DNA from: Prevotella sp.
Lineage (GTDB): Bacteria > Bacteroidota > Bacteroidia > Bacteroidales > Bacteroidaceae
Assembly (NCBI GenBank): GCA_017410365.1
Contig: JAFQQY010000033.1
Span: 62,001 to 126,000 of the forward strand
Reading direction: 5' to 3'
DNA: 64,000 nucleotides
The translations under genes and the position numbers were made by a program. Below the pieces are notes generated by a model. That model saw only the letters and a list, made by a program, of their open reading frames with translations, searched no databases and had not been told where the DNA came from. This document shows positions 15,949-24,971 of this stretch, in pieces (the first letter of the stretch is position 1; the number at the start of each line of letters is the position of its first letter).

Positions 15949-18201
15949 TTAATATTCAAATGTACATTCAACACCTGACATTATCTCGTGTTCCTTGTCA
16001 TTGATAATAAGCTTGCCCTTACCATATGGGGAACGAATACAGATGCTTTCACGGTCAACACGTATGCAAATCGGACCATGAGGTGTCGGCACCTTGCCTT
16101 CCATCCATTCCAGATCGCCAAGGACAGGCTTAATGACGTACTCTTCATAACCAGGTTTGGTTGGCTGTACGCCGAGGTAGTATTTGCCCAACAAGTATAT
16201 CGGACTTGCTCCCCATGCATGGCAAAGGCTCTTGCCGTAAGGGCGACCATACATCGTGAGGTGCTGGGTGCCGGTTTCTTCTGGATTATACTTTTCCCAA
16301 AAGCTGGTCGCTCCCTCGCGAAGCATTCCGCCCCAGTAGTCACGCATCTCCTTGAGCACATCTGTCTGCATGCCCATCTGGCATAATGCTTCGAGTTCGT
16401 AGAAACGCATATATGGGGTAGTAATGGCTGGAATATCGGCGTTGAGCATTACCGACTGCATCACTTTTTGCTTGTCGTCACCTGCCAGACAATCGTAGAT
16501 GATAGCAAACATATTTGGGAATTTCGTTATCTGCTCGTTCATCTCGCCGTCCTCAATGGCATGCTTGAAAGCCTGCTTCTGCTCGTTCCAGAATGTTGGC
16601 TTCAGTTTGTTGCGCAATGCCTCCTCCAGTTCGGTATATTTCTTCGCATCGGCGGCGTATTCCTCTATGGTGATACTGCCCTGTGGCGGTTGTGCAAGCG
16701 GATTGTCGCGGAGTACGGTAGCACACATCTTCATTGTTTCGAGCGACTTGCACAAGAGTATCTGTTCAAAGCACAGTGTACCACGCTTGTGCATCGGGAA
16801 ATCTACCCAATCCACGAACACCCAGTCGTCAGGTTTCCCCTCTGCCATACCATCCTTGTTGGTTCTTCCAAGCACATACTGCATCATTGTCTGCATGCGT
16901 GGATATATCTCGCGCACGAAGGCGATGTCGCCGGTGTAGATGTAGAAGTCATAAACCGACTTAAACCAGTAGAACGTATAGTCCATGATGGTATTTATGT
17001 GGGCCGTCACCGGGTCTTTGCCTCTTAGTTGGCGTATGGTTCGGCGCACGCAGTCGCTATCGAAGCGAAGATAATAGTTCATCAGATACGATTGTATGGC
17101 ATCGCCCGACCATGTCCAACGGTCTCGCTTAATGCCATCGACAAAGAACTCTCGCGTTGTCAAGTCCATTGTATATGCCGACACCCTCCATATATTATTT
17201 AGCAACGGGTCGCTGCATTTGAACGAACCGCTCTTCTTATTGTCATACGGAGAATACTCATAATCCATGTTGACTGTTGCAAAACGCACATTACCTTCAG
17301 TCTTGATGCAGACAAAACGGAATGCCTTAGAACCAATATCGTTAGTTGACGAGTTGACAAGTTGACGAGTTGACAAGCTATTTGCATTCCTGTCATTCTT
17401 GCCTACTTTGGAGTGGCGGGGGATGGTTATCACATCCAGCGTTTCGCAATGTTCAAAGTCGAGAGCCTCTTCCTTGCTTTCACCATAATATATATATATT
17501 ATACCGCTGCCTTTGATGCCAATCAGATTAAGATAGCCAAACGTTTCCTTGCCAAAGTCGAACAGACGACCATCGCTTACCATTGTCTCAACCACAGGTT
17601 GCTGTCGTCGTGTCTTTAGTTTGTATATCGAAGGGCACTGGTTTGGCGAATTGAAGTTCCAGCTTGCTGCAGGGACGTATATTCCTGAACCGTGAGCCAC
17701 TCCATTCTCGTCAATCCAAATCTTGTCTTCGTATGTGGCGAGCCATGTTGAGTCGGTTTTTATTATTTCGCCACTTATATATAAAGCCGGCGGGGTTTCC
17801 GGATTCCACACTTTCAGATTCAACTTGTGCTCACCTGCCGGTATGGTGAATGTTTCCGGCATGCCGAACTGCAGTTTGCCGTCGAGCATCAGGTTAAATG
17901 CTCCCTCCGTTCTTATCGTAATCGTCTCTTCTTTTTCGAGTGAGAAGGCTTTTGAGAACTCCACCGTCTGCCAGTGGCTGTCCTGTTTCCAGAATGGCGG
18001 AAACATTGCCCCACGTTCAGTACGCCTGTTGTTAAAGCGATTGCCCAGCCAAATCTCAAAGTCGCCAGGGTACCATATCCATAAAGCCTCACCCCCAGCC
18101 CCTCTCCCATAGAGAGGAGAGTGATTGGCATTCGGCTTGTCAACTAACTCGTCAACTTGCGTACTCGTCAACTTGTCAACTTTATTAATATCCTTCCCCA
18201 T
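15949..18201 (-). CDS. Cytoplasmic or periplasmic GH78 alpha-L-rhamnosidase with repeat-derived insertions
   Basis: 750 residues without a signal peptide. After the leader, the protein proper begins ALWIWYPGDFEIWLGN, a typical GH78 opening. The (alpha/alpha)6 catalytic domain carries EFFVDGIKRDRWTWSGDA near residue 350, and HLTMYGRPYGKSLCHAWGASP late. It should release L-rhamnose from imported rhamnosides. The start at 18201 overlaps the MFS gene by 17 bases and has AGGAG just upstream; no later start exists before the conserved domain. Residues 1-40 are therefore encoded mostly by a GTTGAC array (18136-18184) and a GC-rich dispersed element (18086-18121). A second GTTGAC array adds about residues 275-286 (LSTRQLVNSST). 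The frame survives all three. Confidence 0.88.
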   Translation of the reverse strand: MGKDINKVDKLTSTQVDELVDKPNANHSPLYGRGAGGEALWIWYPGDFEIWLGNRFNNRRTERGAMFPPFWKQDSHWQTVEFSKAFSLEKEETITIRTEGAFNLMLDGKLQFGMPETFTIPAGEHKLNLKVWNPETPPALYISGEIIKTDSTWLATYEDKIWIDENGVAHGSGIYVPAASWNFNSPNQCPSIYKLKTRRQQPVVETMVSDGRLFDFGKETFGYLNLIGIKGSGIIYIYYGESKEEALDFEHCETLDVITIPRHSKVGKNDRNANSLSTRQLVNSSTNDIGSKAFRFVCIKTEGNVRFATVNMDYEYSPYDNKKSGSFKCSDPLLNNIWRVSAYTMDLTTREFFVDGIKRDRWTWSGDAIQSYLMNYYLRFDSDCVRRTIRQLRGKDPVTAHINTIMDYTFYWFKSVYDFYIYTGDIAFVREIYPRMQTMMQYVLGRTNKDGMAEGKPDDWVFVDWVDFPMHKRGTLCFEQILLCKSLETMKMCATVLRDNPLAQPPQGSITIEEYAADAKKYTELEEALRNKLKPTFWNEQKQAFKHAIEDGEMNEQITKFPNMFAIIYDCLAGDDKQKVMQSVMLNADIPAITTPYMRFYELEALCQMGMQTDVLKEMRDYWGGMLREGATSFWEKYNPEETGTQHLTMYGRPYGKSLCHAWGASPIYLLGKYYLGVQPTKPGYEEYVIKPVLGDLEWMEGKVPTPHGPICIRVDRESICIRSPYGKGKLIINDKEHEIMSGVECTFEY
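17345..17377. repeat. 8-bp-pitch GTTGAC array inside the GH78 coding sequence
   Basis: Four contiguous octamers GTTGACGA, GTTGACAA, GTTGACGA and GTTGACAA, translated on the minus strand as part of a loop between conserved GH78 blocks. Confidence 0.85.
18086..18121. repeat. GC-rich dispersed element inside the GH78 coding sequence
   Basis: The sequence starts CCTCACCCCCAGCCCCTCTC and continues with an inverted segment (AGAGAGGAGAG). It encodes residues SPLYGRGAGGEA of GH78. It resembles the elements at 40459-40485, 41521-41550 and 60866-60895. Confidence 0.7.
18136..18184. repeat. 8-bp-pitch GTTGAC array at the GH78 N-terminus
   Basis: On the minus strand GTTGACAA, GTTGACGA, a diverged GTACGCAA, GTTGACGA, a GTTA remnant and GTTGACAA. 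It encodes VDKLTSTQVDELVDK and lies just after the stop codon of the MFS gene. Confidence 0.8.
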
Positions 18202-19552
18202 ATCTCTCCTTAGTTATCTGTTCAAGAGTCTTACCCTGTGTCTTAGGTGCCCAGATGACGCCAACCACCAGAGAAATGATGAACAGAGTCATCATCATGA
18301 TGCCAGCCAAGGTGAATCCCTCGCCATGCTCGCCATAGATATTCACGAAGTAGAGTCCCCATATGGCAGACACGCCGCGCACTACGAAGAACATTATGCC
18401 CTGTGCTGCTGCACGATATTTGGCAGGGAACAACTCAGATGCCCAAAGGGCATAGAATGTCTGTACGGAGATACCAGCCTGCATTGCCCACAGACCTGTG
18501 AATATTAACAGGCCTGTCATGCTGCTGATGCCAACCATGATGACGATAATCCATGCCAACACACCGCAACTAACACCGAATCCGTAGAGCATGCGCTGGT
18601 TAGCCTTATCGACAACCAAAGAGCAGATGAAAGTCATTAGGATGATTACCACCCACTGACCTGCAGCCATCAGGTTTGCCATCTCGTTAGACAAACCGCC
18701 CGCCGTCTCGTAGATATGAGGTTGGAAGAATCCCATTACCGAGCACACCATGTTCCATGTTAGGTATATTCCTGCAAGGAATAGCATAGAGCGCACGCAT
18801 GTCTTGTTGCGGAACAGTTCGCCAAACGAAGAGAACACGCTCTTCTGCTTGATGCCGCTCTCCTGCTCTGCCTTTTTGGCTGCTACCCACTCTGCACTCT
18901 CGTCGAGTCTTCTCTGCAACAACCATGCTATCAGCGCTACGATGAACAATGATGCAAATACTATTCTTGAACTGAACACGTTCAATGCCGCCCCGCTTAT
19001 TCCGTCACCCATGATGGTTGTTGCCAGTGATTGCACAATGGGGAACAGTACGCCTGCCTCGCCGCTTGTTGCCGGAGCGAGCAGCGTACCGAGAATCAGA
19101 ATGATAAGCGGGCCGATGCCCCATGCCATTTGTGATATGCAGATATTGCGACCGCGGTTTCCTGTCTCAGAGTTTTCTGAAATGTATGTCCACGATGCAG
19201 GCACGCCCACACCTACTGAAATACCGGTAATGAGGAAACCTGCCAGCAGGGTTGGGAAGTTTACTGCCAGCATAATCACCAGCACGCCCAACATGTACAC
19301 CAACATATTATATGTGTATATTGCCTTGCGTCCGTACTTGTCGGCAAGGAATCCGCCGATGATGGCACCGATAGCAGCACCAAGGCAGTTAGCACTGATA
19401 AAGTTAAGCCAACCCAAATGCATCTCTGTCAGGTTGAGATAATTCTGCCACAGTGTTAGACCGCTGGCACCTGCCACAATAGCACCTGCGTCGAGGTAGT
19501 TGGTCAGCGATACCGCTAACGTGCTTTTAAGACTTCCTTTTTTCTTTTCCAT
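18185..19552 (-). CDS. MFS sugar-porter family permease, candidate rhamnose/rhamnoside importer
   Basis: 455 residues with twelve predicted helices. Sugar-porter marks are GGFLADKYGRKAIY after helix 2, WASELFPAKYRAAAQG in the second half, and the C-terminal PKTQGKTLEQI, equivalent to the family's PETKGxSLEE. It lies between an outer-membrane protein gene and GH78 and overlaps GH78 by 17 bases, so the two are translationally coupled. That makes rhamnose or a small rhamnoside the likely cargo, which is inference from context. Confidence 0.88.
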   Translation of the reverse strand: MEKKKGSLKSTLAVSLTNYLDAGAIVAGASGLTLWQNYLNLTEMHLGWLNFISANCLGAAIGAIIGGFLADKYGRKAIYTYNMLVYMLGVLVIMLAVNFPTLLAGFLITGISVGVGVPASWTYISENSETGNRGRNICISQMAWGIGPLIILILGTLLAPATSGEAGVLFPIVQSLATTIMGDGISGAALNVFSSRIVFASLFIVALIAWLLQRRLDESAEWVAAKKAEQESGIKQKSVFSSFGELFRNKTCVRSMLFLAGIYLTWNMVCSVMGFFQPHIYETAGGLSNEMANLMAAGQWVVIILMTFICSLVVDKANQRMLYGFGVSCGVLAWIIVIMVGISSMTGLLIFTGLWAMQAGISVQTFYALWASELFPAKYRAAAQGIMFFVVRGVSAIWGLYFVNIYGEHGEGFTLAGIMMMTLFIISLVVGVIWAPKTQGKTLEQITKERYGEGY

Positions 19553-19600
19553 AGTTTTATTTAGCTATTTCGTTTTTAGTTATTTTGTTGTTTAGGAGGT

Positions 19601-19680
19601 TCTAGGAAAACCTAGGAAATTCTAGGCTGTCCTAGATTACCCTACGTTTTCTTAGGCAATCCTAGGTTTTCCTAGACTTA
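19601..19680. repeat. 10-bp-pitch CCTAGG array
   Basis: Eight contiguous decamers, each starting YCTAGG or a close variant: TCTAGG, CCTAGG, TCTAGG, CCTAGA, CCTACG, CTTAGG, CCTAGG, CCTAGA. The four-base spacers differ from unit to unit (AAAA, AAAT, CTGT, TTAC, TTTT, CAAT, TTTT, CTTA). It lies between the outer-membrane protein stop and the MFS start, inside the presumed operon. Confidence 0.9.
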
Positions 19681-19683
19681 GGT

Positions 19684-20385
19684 TCAAAAATCCAAAGTAA
19701 AATAATATCCGGCACTCACGCCCCAGTAAAAATCCTTCAGGTCAGGGTTGTACATCACCTGTGCCGATACCGGAACAGTCATCTTTTCGTTCAGTTCAAA
19801 CTCATGACCTGCGCTAAGGTTGAGGTTGCATACATTGAACTTATCGTTGCCGTAGTAGCTCTCATCCTCAAACGGCATCATACCCACTGTTGCGTTGAAG
19901 TCAACCACAGATATCGAGAACGGATAAGACACCTCAAGGTAGGTAGGGCACTTATCCTTGTTCACAATTGAATACCACGAAAGGGTAAGAGGGAACTTCT
20001 CGCTTACAGTCCAACTGAGCCCCAAGTCTAGATAATGGTCGTCAAACTCTGAACCGTAATACTCGCTATAGTTTGTCAATGACAATGTAAGGTTCTTCCA
20101 TGACAACTCTGCCGAGAGGTCAAGTTCATTATAATCGTCTTTCTTGAAAGCCTTTGAGCCCCAAGCTCCTACACTAATGGCCCAATCGTCCTTCTCATAG
20201 TCGAAACTTACTGATGGTTGAAAACTTGCATCAGCCAACTCCAATCCTCTCCAAAGGAACTTGTTTGTCACGTCTGCACCTACGGTCATCGACCAATCGC
20301 CACTTTCCTGTGCTTTAATTTCCGAGTTTGCCGTTTCAACCAGCAATACCATGCACACAATAGCCAACAACTTGATTTTTCTCAT
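19684..20385 (-). CDS. Outer-membrane beta-barrel protein of unknown function
   Basis: 233 residues. The signal peptide MRKIKLLAIVCMVLLVETANS is followed by about ten amphipathic strands rich in aromatic residues, ending in Phe (YYFTLDF), as outer-membrane barrels do. The opening VGADVTNKFLWRGLELADASFQPSV resembles the small barrel family around TIGR02001/Gcw_chp, from memory. It heads the cluster with the MFS permease and GH78, so it may pass rhamnosides across the outer membrane without TonB. That role is inferred from position alone. Confidence 0.75.
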   Translation of the reverse strand: MRKIKLLAIVCMVLLVETANSEIKAQESGDWSMTVGADVTNKFLWRGLELADASFQPSVSFDYEKDDWAISVGAWGSKAFKKDDYNELDLSAELSWKNLTLSLTNYSEYYGSEFDDHYLDLGLSWTVSEKFPLTLSWYSIVNKDKCPTYLEVSYPFSISVVDFNATVGMMPFEDESYYGNDKFNVCNLNLSAGHEFELNEKMTVPVSAQVMYNPDLKDFYWGVSAGYYFTLDF

Positions 20386-20427
20386 TATTTTTTACAAAAA
20401 ATTAGCGGTTATAAACAAAAAACTGCA

Positions 20428-20435
20428 CAAAGATA
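20428..20435 (-). promoter_or_regulatory. Bacteroidetes -7 element TATCTTTG for the barrel/MFS/GH78 cluster
   Basis: TATCTTTG on the minus strand, 42 bases before the barrel start. It is divergent from the pot promoter 21 bases away. Confidence 0.65.
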
Positions 20436-20456
20436 ATAAAGTTCGGGTTTTTTGCG

Positions 20457-20464
20457 TATCTTTG
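20457..20464 (+). promoter_or_regulatory. Bacteroidetes -7 element TATCTTTG for potABCD
   Basis: TATCTTTG, 61 bases before the potA TTG start. No clear -33 TTTG is seen. Confidence 0.65.
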
Positions 20465-20525
20465 TGCGAACTTTTTTTGTAGAATTTATAATTTTATGTT
20501 GTAATCTTGTAATAAAGTAACGGCA

Positions 20526-21917
20526 TTGGTTGAAAGAAATGTAGAACCTGGTGGTAACATCATCGATATCAAGCACGTGTCTAAATGGTTCGGAGACAAG
20601 CAAGTGCTGGATGATGTGAGTTTGAGTATCAAGAAGGGAGAGTTTGTAACAATCCTTGGTCCGTCAGGATGTGGGAAGACAACGCTCTTGCGTATTCTTG
20701 CTGGTTTTGAAATGGCTACTGACGGCGAAGTTCTGTTAGAAGGTTCCGACATAACGCAGACGCCTCCACATCAACGCCCTATGAATACGGTGTTTCAACG
20801 TTATGCCCTCTTCCCCCATCTAAATGTTTACGACAATATCGCTTTTGGACTTAAACTGAAGAAGACCAAGGCGGGAGTGATTGAGGAAAAAGTAAAACGT
20901 GCCCTGAAGATGGTAGGATTGACAGATTACGAACATCGAGATGTTAACTCTTTGTCTGGCGGACAGCAACAGCGTGTGGCTATAGCCCGTGCTATAGTCA
21001 ACCAACCTCAGGTACTATTGCTTGACGAGCCGCTTGCTGCATTAGATCTGAAAATGCGCAAGGACATGCAAATGGAACTAAAGGAAATGCATAAGACATT
21101 GGGCATAACTTTTATTTACGTAACCCACGATCAAGAAGAGGCACTTACACTTAGCGACACCATCGTGGTGATGAGTGAAGGTGTTATACAACAGATTGGT
21201 ACACCTACAGATATTTACAATGAACCGGAAAATTGCTTTGTTGCCGATTTTATAGGAGAGAGCAATATCCTAAACGGAACTATGATTGATGATCGCCTCG
21301 TTCACTTTATGAACACAGAGTTCAAGTGTGTTGATGAAGGCTTTGGCAAGAACACCCCTGTTGATGTCGTTATTAGGCCTGAGGACATATACATCATGCC
21401 GCCTACGGAAAGTGGCATGCTTCACGGCAAGGTTGTATCGTGCATATTCAAAGGCGTGCACTATGAAATGACCGTGCTCACCAACGACGGTTATGAACTG
21501 ATGATACAAGATTACAATGCCTTTGAACCTGAATCTGAAGTCAGCCTCATCATAAAACCTTCTGATATTCATGTAATGAAAAAGGAACGCGTCTGCAATA
21601 CTTTTGAGGCTACAGTGGTTGACGATACACATATCGACATGTTAGACACGACATTCGAATGTCTGCCTCACGGCTTGCCTGCAGGCACATCGGTAAAAGC
21701 AGAAGTGGATTTCAACAAGATTGACCTTACTGACGACAAAGAAGACGGAGCTCTTGAAGGCGACGTGCGTCTCATTTTGTATAAGGGCAATCATTATCAT
21801 CTCACCATTGTAACCGACGACGACGATTACATCTATGTAGACACAAACGATGTCTGGGATGATGGCGATATGGTTGGAATCAATATATTGCCGGAAGATA
21901 TAAGAATTAAGAGTTAA
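20526..21917 (+). CDS. potA: Spermidine/putrescine ABC transporter ATPase PotA
   Basis: 463 residues, about 90 more than E. coli PotA. It powers polyamine import. The ABC domain has GPSGCGKTT, the Q-loop, [15 protein letters not shown] and [12 protein letters not shown], then the switch His in YVTHDQEEA. After residue 270 the C-terminus contains two similar TOBE-like units, each with HYEM or HYHL plus 'V.T.DxYELMIQD'-type blocks and each ending in a PEDI or PSDI motif. The start is TTG at 20526: an in-frame stop lies 24 bases upstream and no ATG is available before the first beta-strand. The last codons merge into the 7-bp array leading to potB. Confidence 0.95.
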   Translation: MVERNVEPGGNIIDIKHVSKWFGDKQVLDDVSLSIKKGEFVTILGPSGCGKTTLLRILAGFEMATDGEVLLEGSDITQTPPHQRPMNTVFQRYALFPHLNVYDNIAFGLKLKKTKAGVIEEKVKRALKMVGLTDYEHRDVNSLSGGQQQRVAIARAIVNQPQVLLLDEPLAALDLKMRKDMQMELKEMHKTLGITFIYVTHDQEEALTLSDTIVVMSEGVIQQIGTPTDIYNEPENCFVADFIGESNILNGTMIDDRLVHFMNTEFKCVDEGFGKNTPVDVVIRPEDIYIMPPTESGMLHGKVVSCIFKGVHYEMTVLTNDGYELMIQDYNAFEPESEVSLIIKPSDIHVMKKERVCNTFEATVVDDTHIDMLDTTFECLPHGLPAGTSVKAEVDFNKIDLTDDKEDGALEGDVRLILYKGNHYHLTIVTDDDDYIYVDTNDVWDDGDMVGINILPEDIRIKS

Positions 21918-22018
21918 GAGTTAGGAGTTAGGAATTACGAATTCTGAGTTGTAGTTTTAGCATTACGAATTTTGAATTACTAATTAAGTATTGAGCATTA
22001 CGAATTAAGCATAAAATA
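21903..22018 (+). repeat. 7-bp-pitch array of 16 heptamers between potA and potB
   Basis: Starting in the last codons of potA and ending at the potB start codon, the DNA divides into heptamers with no phase break: AGAATTA, AGAGTTA, AGAGTTA, GGAGTTA, GGAATTA, CGAATTC and so on to AGCATTA, CGAATTA, AGCATAA. Consensus is about NGAATTA; positions 1, 3 and 4 vary most. Confidence 0.9.
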
Positions 22019-22804
22019 ATGAAACGGTTCTTTTCAAAACGCGGCACGTGGTCGATGCCCTACGTTGTGTTTCTTATGTTTTTTGTTGTGTTGCCTCTGA
22101 TTCTTATCGGAGTTTACGCTTTTATGGACAACAACGGTAATTTCACTATTGCCAACTTCGTGAAACTTATTGAGCAACCTGAGGCACTCAACACATTCGT
22201 CTATTCTGTCGACATTGCAGTCATAACAACATTCCTATGCATATTGTTAGGCTATCCAGCTGCATATATACTGAGCAACAGCGAGTTTAACCGTTCAAAC
22301 ACATTGGTACTGCTGTTCATTCTTCCTATGTGGGTAAACATTCTTATCCGCACTCTTGCCACAGTTTCGCTTTTCGATATTACCGGCATTCCACTTGGAG
22401 AGGGCGCACTTCTCTTTGGTCTGACCTACGACTTCCTGCCTTTCATGATTTATCCTATCTATAATACAATGATGAAAATTGACAAAAGCCTCATAGAGGC
22501 GGCTCAGGACCTCGGCGCCAACCGCTTCCGTGTCTTCCAGAAGGTTATCTTGCCGCTTTCTATGCCTGGTGTAATTAGTGGCATCATGATGGTATTCCTA
22601 CCTACAATCTCTACTTTTGCCATATCAGAGTTGTTAACAATGAACGACATCCGCCTCTTCGGCTCCATCATACAGGAGAATATAATGCTAAGCGATACGA
22701 TGAACTATGGCGCAGCCCTATCGCTCATCATGCTATTGGTGATTGGCTTCACCAGCCTTTTCAGCAGTGATGACGAAGAACAGGTTAGCCAGGGAATTAT
22801 TTAG
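22019..22804 (+). CDS. potB: Spermidine/putrescine ABC transporter permease PotB
   Basis: 261 residues with six predicted helices. The EAA loop that contacts the ATPase is EAAQDLGANRFRVFQKVILP. The N-terminus (WSMPYVVFLMFFVVLPLILI) is a typical PotB/PotH opening. It forms the inner-membrane channel with PotC. The only gap in the operon larger than 20 bases is the array before this gene. Confidence 0.95.
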   Translation: MKRFFSKRGTWSMPYVVFLMFFVVLPLILIGVYAFMDNNGNFTIANFVKLIEQPEALNTFVYSVDIAVITTFLCILLGYPAAYILSNSEFNRSNTLVLLFILPMWVNILIRTLATVSLFDITGIPLGEGALLFGLTYDFLPFMIYPIYNTMMKIDKSLIEAAQDLGANRFRVFQKVILPLSMPGVISGIMMVFLPTISTFAISELLTMNDIRLFGSIIQENIMLSDTMNYGAALSLIMLLVIGFTSLFSSDDEEQVSQGII

Positions 22805-22823
22805 CCAACAAAACATTAAATAA

Positions 22824-23618
22824 ATGAACTACAAGCGATATTTGGCCAAGGGATATTTATGGTTGCTATTAGCCATTCTATATACACCAATACTTATAAT
22901 TGCCATATTCTCGTTTACTGAGACTAAGGTACTGGGCAACTGGACTGGCTTCTCATTCAAACTGTACAGCAATCTGTTTGAAGGCAGAATGTCCGGTTCA
23001 CTTATTAGCGCCATACAAAACACGATAGTCATAGCAATCGTTGCTTCTATCATTGCAACAGCATTAGGTAGTATTGCGGCAATAGGCATCTACAATCTGA
23101 GAAATAGACAGCGACAGGCGGTGACGTTTCTTAATAACATACCGCTAATAAACCCTGATATTATAACGGGTATTTCACTGTTCCTTCTCTTTGTAGCATT
23201 GGGAGTTTCACAAGGCTACACAACTGTGATTCTCGCACACGTTACATTCTGCACACCTTATGTTGTGCTTAGTGTCATGCCGCGCCTAAAAGGAATGAAT
23301 CCAAACATATACGAGGCGGCACTTGACCTTGGAGCTACTCCTTTCCAAGCATTGCGAAAGGTTATAATACCTGAGATAAAACCTGGAATAATCAGTGGCT
23401 TCATTCTATCTTTTACTCTCTCCATCGACGACTTTGCCGTGAGTCTTTTCACAAAGGGCAATATCGGATTGGAGACGCTTTCAACCTTCATTTACTCTGA
23501 CGCTCGAAAGGGTGGACTGACACCAGAACTAAGACCACTCTCAACAATTATATTCGTCACCGTACTGGTACTGCTGATAATCATCAACAGACGACAGACA
23601 AAACTGGCAGAAAGATAA
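22824..23618 (+). CDS. potC: Spermidine/putrescine ABC transporter permease PotC
   Basis: 264 residues with six helices. The EAA loop is EAALDLGATPFQALRKVIIP and the preceding block IPLINPDIITGISLFLLF is characteristic of PotC. It follows potB by 19 bases and precedes potD by 4 bases, which points to one transcript. Confidence 0.95.
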   Translation: MNYKRYLAKGYLWLLLAILYTPILIIAIFSFTETKVLGNWTGFSFKLYSNLFEGRMSGSLISAIQNTIVIAIVASIIATALGSIAAIGIYNLRNRQRQAVTFLNNIPLINPDIITGISLFLLFVALGVSQGYTTVILAHVTFCTPYVVLSVMPRLKGMNPNIYEAALDLGATPFQALRKVIIPEIKPGIISGFILSFTLSIDDFAVSLFTKGNIGLETLSTFIYSDARKGGLTPELRPLSTIIFVTVLVLLIIINRRQTKLAER

Positions 23619-23622
23619 AATT

Positions 23623-24939
23623 ATGAAACGATACATCTCATTATACCTTATTATATTTATATTGCTTTCTGTACCAGCACTCGCTGCAGACCGTGAGCAC
23701 ACTCTAAAAGTATATAACTGGGCAGACTACATTGACGAGTCGCTACTTGACGAGTTTGAGGTGTGGTACAAAGAGCAAACGGGTGAAGAGGTCGAAATCA
23801 TTTATCAGTTGTTTGACATCAACGAGGTTATGCTCGCAAAAATTGAGAAGGGGCATGAAGACTTCGACGTTGTATGCCCGTCAGAGTATATTATCGACCG
23901 CATGCTTGCCAACGATATGCTTCTGCCCATCAACCGCGACTTCGGAAAGACTCCTGATTATATAAAAAATGTGTCACCCTATGTTCTAGAGCAGTTTGCC
24001 AAGCTCGACAAACCAGGCAAGCGTGCCAATGACTACTCCGTTGGCTATATGTGGGGTACAACGGGAATCCTTTACAATCCCAAGTTTGTAACCGACGACG
24101 AGGTAAAGTCGTGGGGCATCATCTGGGACAAGCGCTTTGAAGGCAAGATACTTGTAAAGGATGCATACCGCGACATCTACGGACCTATGATTATGTATGG
24201 CCGCTATCAGGATATCCTCAGCGGAAATGTGACGCGCGAACAGCTCATGAACGACTCTTCTGATGAGGCCATTGCTACAGTAGAGAAACTATTGAAAGAT
24301 GCAAAGAAGAATATTGCCGGTTGGGAGGTTGACTTCGGCAAGGAGATGATGACCAAGGAGAAGGCTTATATCAACGTAAGCTGGAGCGGCGATGCTGTAT
24401 GGGCGATAGAAGAGGCTGCTGCAGTGAACGTGGAGCTGCGCTATTATGTTCCGCAAGAAGGTTCTAACGTGTGGTTTGACGGTTGGGTAATACCAAAGTA
24501 TGCTGTCAACACCAAGGCCGCCGCCTATTTCATCAACTTCATGTGTATGCCCGAGAATGCGCTGCGCAACATGGACGAGATTGGCTATGTCAGCGTTATA
24601 GCAGCACCAGAAGTGCTTGAGGCAAAGATTAACCCGGAACTCGCCCATATCGACCTCTCTTATTTTTTTGGTCCTGAGGCCGACAGTGTGCAAGTTGACG
24701 GCATACAATATCCTGACAAGAGTGTTATTGAGCGTGCAGCCTTGATGCGCGACTGCGGCAGCCGCACAAAGAACATGCTTGAGATGTGGAGTCGCGTGAA
24801 AGGCGACAATCTTGACGTCAGAGGACTCATACTAGTAATCATCTTGTTCACTGCCCTCACAGCATGGGCTATTTACAACAAGGTCAAAGCATATAAGAAA
24901 AACAGTCGTAAAAGAAAAAAACGTCGCAGACGCAAATAA
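23623..24939 (+). CDS. potD: Polyamine-binding protein PotD with a C-terminal membrane anchor and basic tail
   Basis: 438 residues. The signal peptide MKRYISLYLIIFILLSVPALAA precedes a PotD/PotF-type binding domain with LKVYNWADYIDESLLDEFE, ISW-like NVSWSGDAVWA and VWFDGWVIPKYAVN. Typical PotD ends near residue 350-370. Here a hydrophobic helix follows (about 401-419, VRGLILVIILFTALTAWAI) and then a tail dominated by Lys and Arg. If the signal peptide is cleaved, this helix would anchor the domain on the periplasmic face of the inner membrane, replacing lipid anchoring or free diffusion. The two flanking basic residues near the stop fit the positive-inside rule. Confidence 0.93.
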   Translation: MKRYISLYLIIFILLSVPALAADREHTLKVYNWADYIDESLLDEFEVWYKEQTGEEVEIIYQLFDINEVMLAKIEKGHEDFDVVCPSEYIIDRMLANDMLLPINRDFGKTPDYIKNVSPYVLEQFAKLDKPGKRANDYSVGYMWGTTGILYNPKFVTDDEVKSWGIIWDKRFEGKILVKDAYRDIYGPMIMYGRYQDILSGNVTREQLMNDSSDEAIATVEKLLKDAKKNIAGWEVDFGKEMMTKEKAYINVSWSGDAVWAIEEAAAVNVELRYYVPQEGSNVWFDGWVIPKYAVNTKAAAYFINFMCMPENALRNMDEIGYVSVIAAPEVLEAKINPELAHIDLSYFFGPEADSVQVDGIQYPDKSVIERAALMRDCGSRTKNMLEMWSRVKGDNLDVRGLILVIILFTALTAWAIYNKVKAYKKNSRKRKKRRRRK

Positions 24940-24971
24940 ATTCCTGCCAATATATTTATACTGTCTTATAA

